Of a stretch of 64,000 nt of DNA, positions 25,720 through 33,365 are shown in pieces. This stretch comes from Dyadobacter bucti (lineage in GTDB: Bacteria > Bacteroidota > Bacteroidia > Cytophagales > Spirosomataceae). Position 1 is the first letter of the stretch. Every line of letters begins with the position of its first letter. Below the pieces are notes generated by a model, which saw only the letters and a list, made by a program, of their open reading frames with translations, searched no databases and had not been told where the DNA came from. The position numbers and the translations under genes were made by a program. Where the stretch lies: contig NZ_SWFP01000009.1 of assembly GCF_005869225.1 (NCBI RefSeq), positions 1 to 64,000 on the forward strand. The letters run 5' to 3'.

Positions 25720-26220
25720 CTACTTCCGTACCGGTTTCAGGCCTTTCATCGCCGTGGTGCCAATGGCAGGGGCTTTTGATGGCAGGGTCAGTAATTTTAT
25801 TTCTTCCGGCTTTGCAGGGAAAGGGATTACACCCGACAAATAACGCTCTATGATAAAAGATTCTTCACGCTCAAATGCAATGGAAGGCTCGTTTACAAGG
25901 GCCGAAATATCGTATAGCTTCTTGTGCCAGATCGCCACTTCCAGTTCACTGTCAAAAAAATAATTGTTTTCAAAGCCTCTGTCGAATTTGAAGGTAATAG
26001 GCTTTTGCACATTGGCAAGCAGGCTTTCTGGTGCGCCGGTAAGTGTGATAGGTACGTAGGTTTTCTTTTCGTAAACAAATCCGCCATGATTGTTTTTGAT
26101 ATATTCCCGCATATCCCTGGGGGCGTCACCTACAAAGAGTACATCAACAAGCAGTATCTGTTTGGCGGCGTGGAACTGCTCTGTACTTTCGATGAGCGGG
26201 AGTGTTGAGATTCTGATCAT
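25720..26220 (-). CDS. Conserved-looking hypothetical protein, 166 residues
   Basis: I do not recognise this family. The protein is soluble, with no signal peptide or membrane segment, and mixed alpha/beta composition. Notable stretches are FVGDAPRDMREYIKNN, KTYVPITLTGAP and FESELEVAIWHKK-like acidic/aromatic segments, and the C-terminus is basic (MKGLKPVRK). It diverges from the gene at 26423 across a 202-base gap packed with TGTCCA half-sites, so the two may be co-regulated. It overlaps no other plausible gene, and coding character (frame-wide GC bias at third positions) looks like its neighbours. Confidence 0.6.
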   Translation of the reverse strand: MIRISTLPLIESTEQFHAAKQILLVDVLFVGDAPRDMREYIKNNHGGFVYEKKTYVPITLTGAPESLLANVQKPITFKFDRGFENNYFFDSELEVAIWHKKLYDISALVNEPSIAFEREESFIIERYLSGVIPFPAKPEEIKLLTLPSKAPAIGTTAMKGLKPVRK

Positions 26221-26226
26221 TTAACG

Positions 26227-26325
26227 TGTCCATTTTTACGCAAATATTGAACATGTACTCGACATATGTCCATTTTCTGGACAGATTATGACCTCATGTC
26301 CAGTTTTCGCCAAAAACTGGACATG
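26227..26325. promoter_or_regulatory. Divergent operator region with TGTCCA half-sites
   Basis: Copies of TGTCCA(T/G)TTT occur at 26227 (plus), 26267 (plus), 26278-26283 (inverted, TGGACA), 26297 (plus) and 26318-26323 (inverted). 26267-26283 forms TGTCCA-N5-TGGACA. 26295-26325 forms an inverted repeat with perfect 13-base arms, CATGTCCAGTTTT and AAAACTGGACATG, around five bases. The cluster lies between two divergent unknown genes and looks like a regulated divergent promoter. Confidence 0.65.
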
Positions 26326-26422
26326 TTATTTCGAAAAAGGGCAGCGTAGAGGAATGATAATTTTATACTTTCAGGATTAAATTGGAAAAGAGGCTAAGAG
26401 GTAACCTATTATTTGAAAACCG

Positions 26423-26794
26423 ATGACTGTAAAAAATTACAGATTTATAGCCTTGCTCGGCGATGGCAGGGAACGTTTCAGTGACAAAGAGTTGGATCAG
26501 GAATGGCCCACAGAGCCGGTAGTGATCGACGCGTTTGGTGTTTCGGATGTGTACCGCTACGATGGGTACGTTTTTCTGAGCGAAAACTGGTTTACCAAAT
26601 ACAGCAAAATATGGCGCATCGACACCTCTGAGATCGACACACTTCTTGTAAAGCTCGTGAAGTTGTCGTCAAAAGAATCGCTTTCGATAAATCTGGCCAA
26701 AATGAAAGCATACCTGGCCGAGCCGCCCGAGACGGCGGAGGAAGCTGCCGAGGTTTGGAAAAGTTTTTACGATCCGGAATTAAAGGTTATTTGA
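26423..26794 (+). CDS. Hypothetical acidic protein, 123 residues
   Basis: I do not recognise it. It is a small soluble protein with strong coding character, rich in aromatic residues in the middle (DVYRYDGYVFLSENWFTKY) and helical and acidic towards the end (AEPPETAEEAAEVWKSF). There is no signal peptide. It starts about 100 bases beyond the divergent operator cluster and ends 24 bases before the convergent end of a glycosyltransferase gene. Confidence 0.6.
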   Translation: MTVKNYRFIALLGDGRERFSDKELDQEWPTEPVVIDAFGVSDVYRYDGYVFLSENWFTKYSKIWRIDTSEIDTLLVKLVKLSSKESLSINLAKMKAYLAEPPETAEEAAEVWKSFYDPELKVI

Positions 26795-26818
26795 TAACAA
26801 TGAAACCTTCCGCTATCC

Positions 26819-27940
26819 TCAGATGGTGTCCTCTGGTTCAGGTAGCTTAACGGTTGTCCCGTTGAGATTCTCTGGTTCGATGGAATGGTAAAGCTCCTGG
26901 TAGGCCGAAAACATGGATTTTACAGTAAAATGCTGTTCATAGGCCGCCCGGGCGTTTGCTTTGGCTGATTCGAGAGCATTCGGATCGTTCATGTAATGCA
27001 GAATGGCGGAAACGAAAGCTTCTACGGTATTCTCCAGTGCTATGCCATTTTGCCCGTTCAGCATTTCAGAAATACCTCCGACGTTGGATGCGGTCACTGG
27101 CACTGAGTAGCATAATGCCTCAATGATGGATATCGGCATCCCTTCAAAATTGGTAGGAAGCATAAACAGATCTGCGTATTTCAAAAGCAGATGTGCATCT
27201 TCTACCTGGCCGAGGCAATGTACATTGGCTGGGGTATCGAGAACTTCCTGCTTATTCCCAATCCAGAAAAAGTGGACCGGGTACGATTTCATTTCTTCAG
27301 CTACCTGACAGAAGAGCGTAAAGTTTTTTGGAGGGGACAGGCGGGCTATGCATAGGACCCTGAAACTCTGTTCCGCTAAAATCTTGGTTTTGATCCTGGT
27401 AAAAGAGTCTGTCTGCGGCTCGGGGAATTTTCCATAGGAATCGCTTATGCCATTGTAAATGCAGCTCACATGATGCCTGATGCCTTCCTCAACCATATTT
27501 TTGAGGTCGTAAATGCTTACGCCGACAATATATCTCGACCGGAACTGTAATAGACGCTCCAGGTACAAAAATTTGCGGAATGCCAGCCTTATGGAATCAA
27601 AGCCGTGAATGGTATAGATGATTTTTCGTGCAGGGAAAGCGATACGTCCGAGGATACCTATTTTCGACGAATGCAGGTGGATCACGTCCGGCTTATACGC
27701 CCGGTTAACATGTCTCAATTCATAGATCACTTTCAAATCGTGGTACAAGCTGATCTTTCTTTTCAGAGACGGTATCTTTGCCTTCTGAACTTCTCTGGGC
27801 AGGATATTCCAAAGTTCACCGTTTGAAGAGGATGCAACCATTACTTCATCGCCAGCCCGCACCGATTCTTTTACAAGATTCAATAAAACTGATTGGGCTC
27901 CGCCAAGTTCCGCTAGTGTGATTACGTGGAGTATTTTCAT
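26819..27940 (-). CDS. Family GT4 glycosyltransferase
   Basis: The 373-residue protein has the GT-B fold of GT4 enzymes. The N-terminal loop is TLAELGGAQSVLLNLVKE, followed by DVIHLHSSKIGILGR, the nucleotide-sugar region RVLCIARLSPPKNFTLF and the late motif NFEGMPISIIEALCYSVPV (the EGxPxxxxEA signature). It transfers a sugar from an activated donor to a polysaccharide or lipid acceptor; neither can be named. A second GT4 gene lies 52 bases upstream on the same strand, so the two probably cooperate in surface glycan assembly. Confidence 0.88.
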   Translation of the reverse strand: MKILHVITLAELGGAQSVLLNLVKESVRAGDEVMVASSSNGELWNILPREVQKAKIPSLKRKISLYHDLKVIYELRHVNRAYKPDVIHLHSSKIGILGRIAFPARKIIYTIHGFDSIRLAFRKFLYLERLLQFRSRYIVGVSIYDLKNMVEEGIRHHVSCIYNGISDSYGKFPEPQTDSFTRIKTKILAEQSFRVLCIARLSPPKNFTLFCQVAEEMKSYPVHFFWIGNKQEVLDTPANVHCLGQVEDAHLLLKYADLFMLPTNFEGMPISIIEALCYSVPVTASNVGGISEMLNGQNGIALENTVEAFVSAILHYMNDPNALESAKANARAAYEQHFTVKSMFSAYQELYHSIEPENLNGTTVKLPEPEDTI

Positions 27941-27992
27941 GGATGGTGTGTAGTGTTTGTTTCGGTAGCAGCGGTTTTGATTTCCGGGACGA

Positions 27993-29093
27993 CTACCCAG
28001 AGCCTCCGCTGATCTGGTCGATAGCAGCTGTCAAGGAATCCGCATAGGTTACGACTTCTTTAAAGTGCTCGAAACAGTTATTTGCAATTTGTTGATACAT
28101 GATCGGGTCGCTTGCACAGGTTTCGAGCTTTTCAAGAGATGCGGCCCATTCTTCCTCGCTGCCTGTATTTGCAAAAACCGCTGTATGCATGTCTTCTGCA
28201 TAATTCTGAATTTCCCCGACGGGTGTGACGAAGCAAACCAGCCCGTTTTGCATAGCCTCAGCCACACTCATAGCCATTCCTTCACGGAAACTCAGCTGAA
28301 TAAGAAAATGATGTTCGCGGAATGCCTGCATCTTTTGATCTGCATTCAGCTCACCTTGAAACTTTACAAAAGACTGGAGATTGTTGCGTGCAATATGCTT
28401 TTGAATATCAGCGAGCATTCCGTCGTCACGGCCGAATATATCCAGATGTGCATTTAATCCTCTGGAACGTAACGCACCGATTGTGTCAATCGCCAGGGGT
28501 AAATTTTTGACAGGATTGAGCCTGCCAAGAAACATGAACCTGATAACATCACCTGACAACGGGGGATTGGATTTTTCGGCGGGCGATTTTTGAGTAAAAA
28601 ATGATATAGCCGTAACCGGGCATCCCGGGGAATGCTCTTTCTGTATAAAATTTGTAGCGGCAGATGAATCGGTGAAAACCTGGTCTGCGGAACGGATCGC
28701 GAGCAATGTAAATATCTTGTCACACAGGTGAAAAAAGGTAGTACTGTGGATAAACGGGATAAACACAATGGTGCGGTCGATAGCCTTGACGATCCTCCCG
28801 GCAAGAGACGCTCTCCAGAGAGAGGAGATCATGATATCGGGCTTCATTTTCAAAAGAGAAAAGGCAATTCTGAAAATATTGAACGGATAACTGATCAGCG
28901 GATAATCAAAAGTCTTGAAACAAGATTTTTGGCTATCACTAAGATGCGAGATCATCTTGGGGTCGATTTGGCCTAAGACGGCTACTGTCAGGTCGTAATG
29001 CTCGCTGAGCTTCGGAATTGCCGACACCAGCGCGACCTCCACGCCGCCCAGCTGAATATCATGAATGATGTATAAAAGTGTGCGTTTTTTCAA
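27993..29093 (-). CDS. Family GT4 glycosyltransferase (TTG start)
   Basis: The product begins best at TTG 29093, giving MKKRTLLYIIHDIQLGG, the usual GT4 opening; the frame runs to another TTG at 29126, and no ATG exists before residue 48. GT4 features are IQLGGVEVALVSAIP, VIRFMFLGRLNPVKNLPLAI and FREGMAMSVAEAMQNG (the E-x7-E signature). It is 366 residues, a normal length. Together with the next gene downstream it forms a two-glycosyltransferase unit. Acceptor and donor are unknown. Confidence 0.82.
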   Translation of the reverse strand: MKKRTLLYIIHDIQLGGVEVALVSAIPKLSEHYDLTVAVLGQIDPKMISHLSDSQKSCFKTFDYPLISYPFNIFRIAFSLLKMKPDIMISSLWRASLAGRIVKAIDRTIVFIPFIHSTTFFHLCDKIFTLLAIRSADQVFTDSSAATNFIQKEHSPGCPVTAISFFTQKSPAEKSNPPLSGDVIRFMFLGRLNPVKNLPLAIDTIGALRSRGLNAHLDIFGRDDGMLADIQKHIARNNLQSFVKFQGELNADQKMQAFREHHFLIQLSFREGMAMSVAEAMQNGLVCFVTPVGEIQNYAEDMHTAVFANTGSEEEWAASLEKLETCASDPIMYQQIANNCFEHFKEVVTYADSLTAAIDQISGGSG

Positions 29094-29131
29094 GAAGTAG
29101 AGATAGATAAGCGGCTGAAAAGCCAAGGTTT

Positions 29132-29358
29132 CGGTCTAAAGTTAGGAGCCATTTGGTTATTTTCCAAGAAACATGAAGGCGCAATGTCACCGCTGGGGGA
29201 TTAGGGTTTCAGGGGGCAGTTTTTGCTAAAAAATGGTAGAATAGTAACTTCCGCGCAGCAGGGCTGAATGATATATAGAAGCCTGTGTTTTTCAAAACAT
29301 GAATCGGTAACTGGTCAAAAGAAAGGAGTTCGGCCCTAAATTAGGGGCCATTTGTTTT
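29132..29358. repeat. Two spaced copies of a ~28-base element in a gene-free stretch
   Basis: The gap 29127-29439 holds no gene. It carries CGGTCTAAAGTTAGGAGCC followed by ATTTGGTT at 29132-29158 and a related CGGCCCTAAATTAGGGGCC followed by ATTTGTTT at 29331-29357. The second copy is nearly self-complementary (GGCCCTAA/TTAGGGGCC). They could be two remains of a small mobile or hairpin element. No function is evident. Confidence 0.5.
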
Positions 29359-29439
29359 TAGCCTCCTGATAGTTATTCAAAGGCTTATCTGAGTTTTCGA
29401 ACGGCGCAGGATACCGTCGCCATTATATTAGCCCATCTC

Positions 29440-29655
29440 TTATTTCTCCAGCGTCAGGTGCCCGCAGACTTCTGTCAGAATTTCGCTGGGATTTACGCTG
29501 ATGGCGAGCGCAATCAGATACAGTTCATCAGCTCTGAGCTTTGTTGAGAGGTTCAAAGTCAGTTCGCTCAGGCGGGCTTTGCTGATTCCGGTTTTTCTGG
29601 AAATCTCAGATTTGTTAACCGATTTTTTATTGAGATACTCCCCCAGCCGTGTCAT
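29440..29655 (-). CDS. Small XRE/Cro-type helix-turn-helix regulator
   Basis: The 71-residue protein is little more than one HTH domain: LNKKSVNKSEISRKTGISK is the recognition region, followed by RADELYLIALAISVNPSEIL. It is a DNA-binding protein of the phage-repressor type. It diverges from a small coiled-coil gene at 29797. Similar ATTTGTCA motifs sit in both promoters and may be its sites. Confidence 0.8.
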   Translation of the reverse strand: MTRLGEYLNKKSVNKSEISRKTGISKARLSELTLNLSTKLRADELYLIALAISVNPSEILTEVCGHLTLEK

Positions 29656-29724
29656 GGATAAATGATTTTTTCATGACAAATTAAAGACTAATAAATTAAA
29701 TGTAGACCAAGCTGAAATATTTGA

Positions 29725-29755
29725 TTGACTGTATGAAAAGTTATCTCTAAATTTG
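29725..29755 (+). promoter_or_regulatory. Bacteroidota-type promoter for the small gene at 29797
   Basis: TTG at 29725-29727 and TAAATTTG at 29748-29755 are separated by exactly 20 bases, an excellent match to the -33/-7 promoter of Bacteroidota. The likely transcript starts near 29762, about 35 bases before the ATG at 29797. Confidence 0.7.
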
Positions 29756-29796
29756 TCAAGAAAAGCTAAAAGTATTTATCGAAAATCAAAAATATC

Positions 29797-29994
29797 ATGA
29801 CATACACTAAAGCTGACCTGGAATGCATAGTAATGACCCAGCTCGAAAACCTGGACGCTATGCACGACCTTCTGACGATCATGAAAGTTCAGAACGAGCT
29901 GATCCGGAAGACCAACAAAAAATTGCAGAATGATATAGCAAAGCTGAAATGCAAGGAATATCCGGTGCTTGCCCGAAAGCGCCGCAGCGAGTGA
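29797..29994 (+). CDS. Small coiled-coil protein, 65 residues, unknown function
   Basis: The product is mostly one helix with heptad-like spacing (about residues 5-52; LENLDAMHDLLTIMKVQNELI) and a basic end (LARKRRSE). A textbook promoter precedes it, which supports expression. It resembles small helper proteins or antitoxins in size and charge, but I do not recognise a family. The neighbouring divergent HTH gene is a possible regulator. Confidence 0.55.
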   Translation: MTYTKADLECIVMTQLENLDAMHDLLTIMKVQNELIRKTNKKLQNDIAKLKCKEYPVLARKRRSE

Positions 29995-30104
29995 TCTGGA
30001 CGTTAGCTGTATACGAAATGTTTTCACAGTTTTCCGAAATAAAAATTACCTTGTGGCTATATTGAAATGACAAACAGGTAATCCATCCATACGATTTTCG
30101 GAAT

Positions 30105-30683
30105 ATGCAGGAAGATATTCTATTTCAGATCAGCAACAAGTTAAAGGAAGTCAGGAAAAACAAAGGTGTTACCCTCCAGGAGATTGCCAATGAGGCGGGT
30201 GTTACCAAAAGCCTCGTTTCGCAGATAGAAAACAGCCGGACAATCCCTTCACTCCCGGTAATGCTTGGCCTGATCCAGGCCCTGGATATCGATTTGAATG
30301 CTTTTTTCAAGGATATTATTTCAAAAGGCCCGGAAGAAAACGTACTGATCCGCCGGAAGGAGGAATATCAGCCTTTTACAAAGGAGAATGCCAAAGGGTT
30401 TTTCTACCACCGGATTTTCAGCAAACAGTTCAAGGATAATCATATAGACGTAGTTTTGCTCCGTCTGGAAAAAGATTCGCGACGGCCTATGGTGCGTACC
30501 AATGCATTTGAATTTAAGTACGTACTGCAGGGTTCGGTGGAATATACGGTCGGTAAAAACAAGTATATCCTCAATCAGGGCGACTCGATGTTTTTTGACG
30601 CCAACGAACTTCATAACCCCAAGTGCATCGACGGCGACGAGGTGTTGCTGCTCGTCATTTATTTCTTCAACGAAGCGATGTGA
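30105..30683 (+). CDS. XRE-family regulator with C-terminal cupin domain
   Basis: The 192-residue protein has an HTH (about 10-65; KGVTLQEIANEAGVTKSLV) and a cupin_2 domain (about 115-190; FKYVLQGSVEYTVG, LNQGDSMFFDANELHNP). Such regulators sense a small ligand in the cupin barrel and often control the adjacent catabolic genes. The next gene on the same strand starts 330 bases later with a phosphonatase-like hydrolase. The gap contains paired repeats that could be its operators. I therefore assign it, by context, as the regulator of the phosphonate cluster. Confidence 0.85.
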   Translation: MQEDILFQISNKLKEVRKNKGVTLQEIANEAGVTKSLVSQIENSRTIPSLPVMLGLIQALDIDLNAFFKDIISKGPEENVLIRRKEEYQPFTKENAKGFFYHRIFSKQFKDNHIDVVLLRLEKDSRRPMVRTNAFEFKYVLQGSVEYTVGKNKYILNQGDSMFFDANELHNPKCIDGDEVLLLVIYFFNEAM

Positions 30684-30734
30684 CCCGCCCAGCCGGGTAC
30701 TTTTTCTGGAATCGTTAAAAACTATTAAAAGTTA

Positions 30735-30832
30735 AATATTAATTAACATTTAGGTAATCTGCATCTGCTCCATTTTGCCTAATATTGTAACCGGCAAAAT
30801 ATTAGGGAGGTTATTATGTAATATTAATTAAC
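30735..30832. promoter_or_regulatory. Regulatory region of the phosphonate cluster: paired direct and inverted repeats
   Basis: The 13-base sequence AATATTAATTAAC occurs twice, at 30735-30747 and 30820-30832, 85 bases apart. Between them lies CCTAATATT at 30778-30786 matched by AATATTAGG at 30798-30806, and an overlapping alternative pair TTTTGCC 30773-30779 with GGCAAAA 30793-30799. These fit binding sites for a dimeric regulator. The rest of the gap 30684-31013 is AT-rich and gene-free; no clear -7 box was found. Confidence 0.55.
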
Positions 30833-31013
30833 TTTTACTTGTAATTTAAAGTGATAACGGATATTTTTATGGCTCAGAGTTCTGGCAATAGGTCGTTCGT
30901 GATAATTTTTAGTTCAATATTACTTTACAACCGTTGAGTGGTCTGTCGGATCATTTCAAACTGCCCGGATTTCCTGAAAGTTCAGTATTAGTTCACTAAT
31001 TATTAGAAGTAAA

Positions 31014-31718
31014 ATGTCGATAGAACTTGTTGTTTTTGATATGGCCGGAACCACAGTCAGGGACAAAAATTTTGTAGGGCTTGCATTTCAGGAAGCGATG
31101 AAAACCGCGGGTTACGAAATAGCTATTGAAGATGTGAATCCGCTGATGGGCTACGAAAAGCCCGTAGCGATTAAAATGATGCTTGATATTTTTGAGGCTG
31201 ATAAAGATAAGATCACAGAAGAACTGATCGACCGGATCCATACGGAATTTGTCGAAGGCATGATCGCTTTTTATAACACTACGCAGGATATTGCGCCGCT
31301 TCCCAACGTGGAAGAAACTTTCAGTACTTTGAGAGAGAGCGGGATCAGGATCGCGCTGAATACAGGTTTTTCCAGGGATATAGCTGAGGTGATCCTGCGC
31401 CGGCTGAACTGGGAAGATAAAATTGATATTTTGGTAGCGAGCGACGAGGTGGCCGATGGTCGTCCTTATCCGGATATGATCAAAAAAATAATGGGTGCGC
31501 TCGGCATTGATTCGGCGGAAAAAGTAGCCAAGGTCGGCGATACCGAAGTAGATATAAATGAAGGGTTCAATGCCGGCTGTAAATATGTGATTGGAGTGAC
31601 CACGGGCGCGTTTACACGCGAGGAATTACTGCCTTATAACCCCACGCATATCATAGATGATATTGCCGATGTCGTCAGGATCATTTCGTCGAACCGGACT
31701 TACTCAACCCAGGAATAA
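31014..31718 (+). CDS. Phosphonatase-like HAD hydrolase (PhnX-like, TIGR03351 type)
   Basis: The 234-residue HAD protein starts with FDMAGTTV, where D9 is the nucleophile and DxAGT replaces the usual DxDxT, as in phosphonoacetaldehyde hydrolases. The late motif is DGRPYPDM, with arginine where most HAD enzymes have lysine, followed by KVGDTEVDI. The cap has MGYEKPVAIKMM, whose K49 or K54 may be the Schiff-base lysine. These features match the PhnX-like clade thought to cleave the C-P bond of phosphonoacetaldehyde or its hydroxy form. This clade is known to sit beside FAD oxidoreductases, as it does here, and not beside phnW. Confidence 0.85.
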   Translation: MSIELVVFDMAGTTVRDKNFVGLAFQEAMKTAGYEIAIEDVNPLMGYEKPVAIKMMLDIFEADKDKITEELIDRIHTEFVEGMIAFYNTTQDIAPLPNVEETFSTLRESGIRIALNTGFSRDIAEVILRRLNWEDKIDILVASDEVADGRPYPDMIKKIMGALGIDSAEKVAKVGDTEVDINEGFNAGCKYVIGVTTGAFTREELLPYNPTHIIDDIADVVRIISSNRTYSTQE

Positions 31719-31744
31719 ATTACGCATTTAATCAGTACTTTCAA

Positions 31745-32875
31745 ATGAGCAAATCTGCTATTGTAATCGGGGCAGGAATTGTTGGGCTGGCAACAGCCAG
31801 GGCTTTGGCTACGAGAGGTTATCAGGTAACGGTGATCGAACGTTCGGAAAAAGCGGTGGGCGCATCTATCCGGAATTTCGGTATGGTATGGCCTATCGGG
31901 CAGCCGGAAGGAAAGTTATATGAAAGGGCATTGCATGCCAAAAGTATCTGGAAAGAGGTTTTGACAGGTGCTGATTGCTGGTTTTATGAAGGCGGAAGCC
32001 TGCACATGGCTTATCACCAGGATGAGCTGGAAGTTATTGAACAGTTTGCCGAGGTAAGTGCTTACCGGCCGGTAAAAGTGCTCAGTGCAAAAGACACATT
32101 GGAAAAATCCCCGGCGGTAAACCCGGCAGGCCTGCTGGGTGCGCTGTATTCCGATGACGAAATGATCGTCGACCCAAGAGAGGCAATAGCGGGCGTGCCG
32201 CGCTATCTCCAATCGAAGCTGGGCGTAACTTTTATCTGGAACACGGCCATATCCAGAATAGAATATCCGACTGTTTACTCTGGTTCGAAAAAATGGTCTG
32301 CCGATGAGATTTTTGTCTGCAGCGGCCAGGATTTCGAAACACTTTACCCCGAGGTGTTTGCTGCTGCGCCGCTGACCAAATGCAAACTTCAGATGCTCCG
32401 CCTGGAAGCCCAGCCGGACGACTGGAAAATTGGCCCGGCCCTTTGCGGCGGTTTGTCGCTGATCCATTACGACGGGTTCAAAGCCGCGGCTTCGCTGCCT
32501 GGCTTGAAAGCAAGATACCAGCAGGATTATGCCGAATATCTGAAATGGGGCATCCATGTGATGGCCTCCCAGAATGGCCTTGGAGAAATTACCGTGGGCG
32601 ATTCGCACGAATACGCACTCACTTTTGACCCTTTTGACAGGGAATTTATCAATACCATGATCCTCGATTACCTGGGGACTTTTGCCCGGTTCAAGTCGCC
32701 AAAGGTGTTTCAGACCTGGCACGGGATCTATCCAAAAATGAAAAACGGGAAAACCGAAATCGTTCTAAAACCTGAAGAAGGCGTGACAATTATCAACGGG
32801 CTCGGAGGAAATGGCATGACGCTTTCTTTTGGTCTTTGCGATGAAGTGGTAGGGGGGACATATCAGGAACTTTAA
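31745..32875 (+). CDS. FAD-dependent amine oxidoreductase (TIGR03364-like, phosphonate-linked)
   Basis: The 376-residue protein has the DAO fold: AIVIGAGIVGLATARAL for FAD at the N-terminus, then GASIRNFGMVWPIGQPEG, and a C-terminal GLGGNGMTLSFG loop closing on the flavin. TIGR03364-type enzymes occur next to phosphonatase-like genes and are believed to oxidatively deaminate aminoethylphosphonate or its N-methyl or hydroxy derivatives. It is 26 bases downstream of the PhnX-like gene. No signal peptide is seen, so it acts in the cytoplasm. Confidence 0.82.
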   Translation: MSKSAIVIGAGIVGLATARALATRGYQVTVIERSEKAVGASIRNFGMVWPIGQPEGKLYERALHAKSIWKEVLTGADCWFYEGGSLHMAYHQDELEVIEQFAEVSAYRPVKVLSAKDTLEKSPAVNPAGLLGALYSDDEMIVDPREAIAGVPRYLQSKLGVTFIWNTAISRIEYPTVYSGSKKWSADEIFVCSGQDFETLYPEVFAAAPLTKCKLQMLRLEAQPDDWKIGPALCGGLSLIHYDGFKAAASLPGLKARYQQDYAEYLKWGIHVMASQNGLGEITVGDSHEYALTFDPFDREFINTMILDYLGTFARFKSPKVFQTWHGIYPKMKNGKTEIVLKPEEGVTIINGLGGNGMTLSFGLCDEVVGGTYQEL

Positions 32876-32983
32876 AAAGCATTCATACAAAAAGCTCACT
32901 TATACGCACTGTGGAATAATGCAGAAAGGGAAGAGATTTTGGCAATAAGCCGGAATCAGAACACAATAGACCCAATCATAGTA

Positions 32984-33307
32984 ATGAAATCCGCGTTTCC
33001 AAAAGCCGTTTTGCTGATGTGTTACGGTTGCTCGCCCTGAGCTTCCTTGCCATCACGCATCAATCGCTCTACACCCGATTTGACAAAAATCGCTTGCATG
33101 ATACGATGGGTACCAGGACTGAGAAGAAAAAAATATCAGAAACGTATATGACAGTGCCGTTAGGAGAGTCTATTCAAAAACGCGCGGTTATACAGCGGTA
33201 GATATCAAAGGTAAAGTAATCGATAAAACCGGGCAGGCTTTGCCGGGGTCAATATCATTGTAAAAAATACTAATAAAGGAACTTCAACGAACGCGCACAG
33301 ACATTAA
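32984..33307 (+). pseudogene. Remnant of a SusC-type TonB receptor gene (N-terminus only, several frameshifts)
   Basis: Three frames together spell the start of a SusC protein. From ATG 32984 comes MKSAFPKAVLLMCYG. After a shift near 33026 comes LLALSFLAITHQSLYT. After another shift, from about 33170, comes RGYTAVDIKGKVIDKTGQ then ALPG. A one-base loss in a G run near 33248 is followed by VNIIVKNTNKGTSTN, and TAA closes at 33305-33307. The rest of the receptor and any SusD are missing. This fills most of the 490-base gap 32876-33365. The deletion probably removed an outer-membrane uptake pair from the phosphonate cluster. Confidence 0.75.
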
Positions 33308-33365
33308 CAGTCTCAAATTAAAAACCCATGTTTGGTGGGATAAACAGTAATCTTAATTTAAATTT

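Noticed and set aside
31916..32722. 268-codon minus-strand open frame
   Set aside because: Antisense to the FAD amine oxidoreductase; no recognisable motif.
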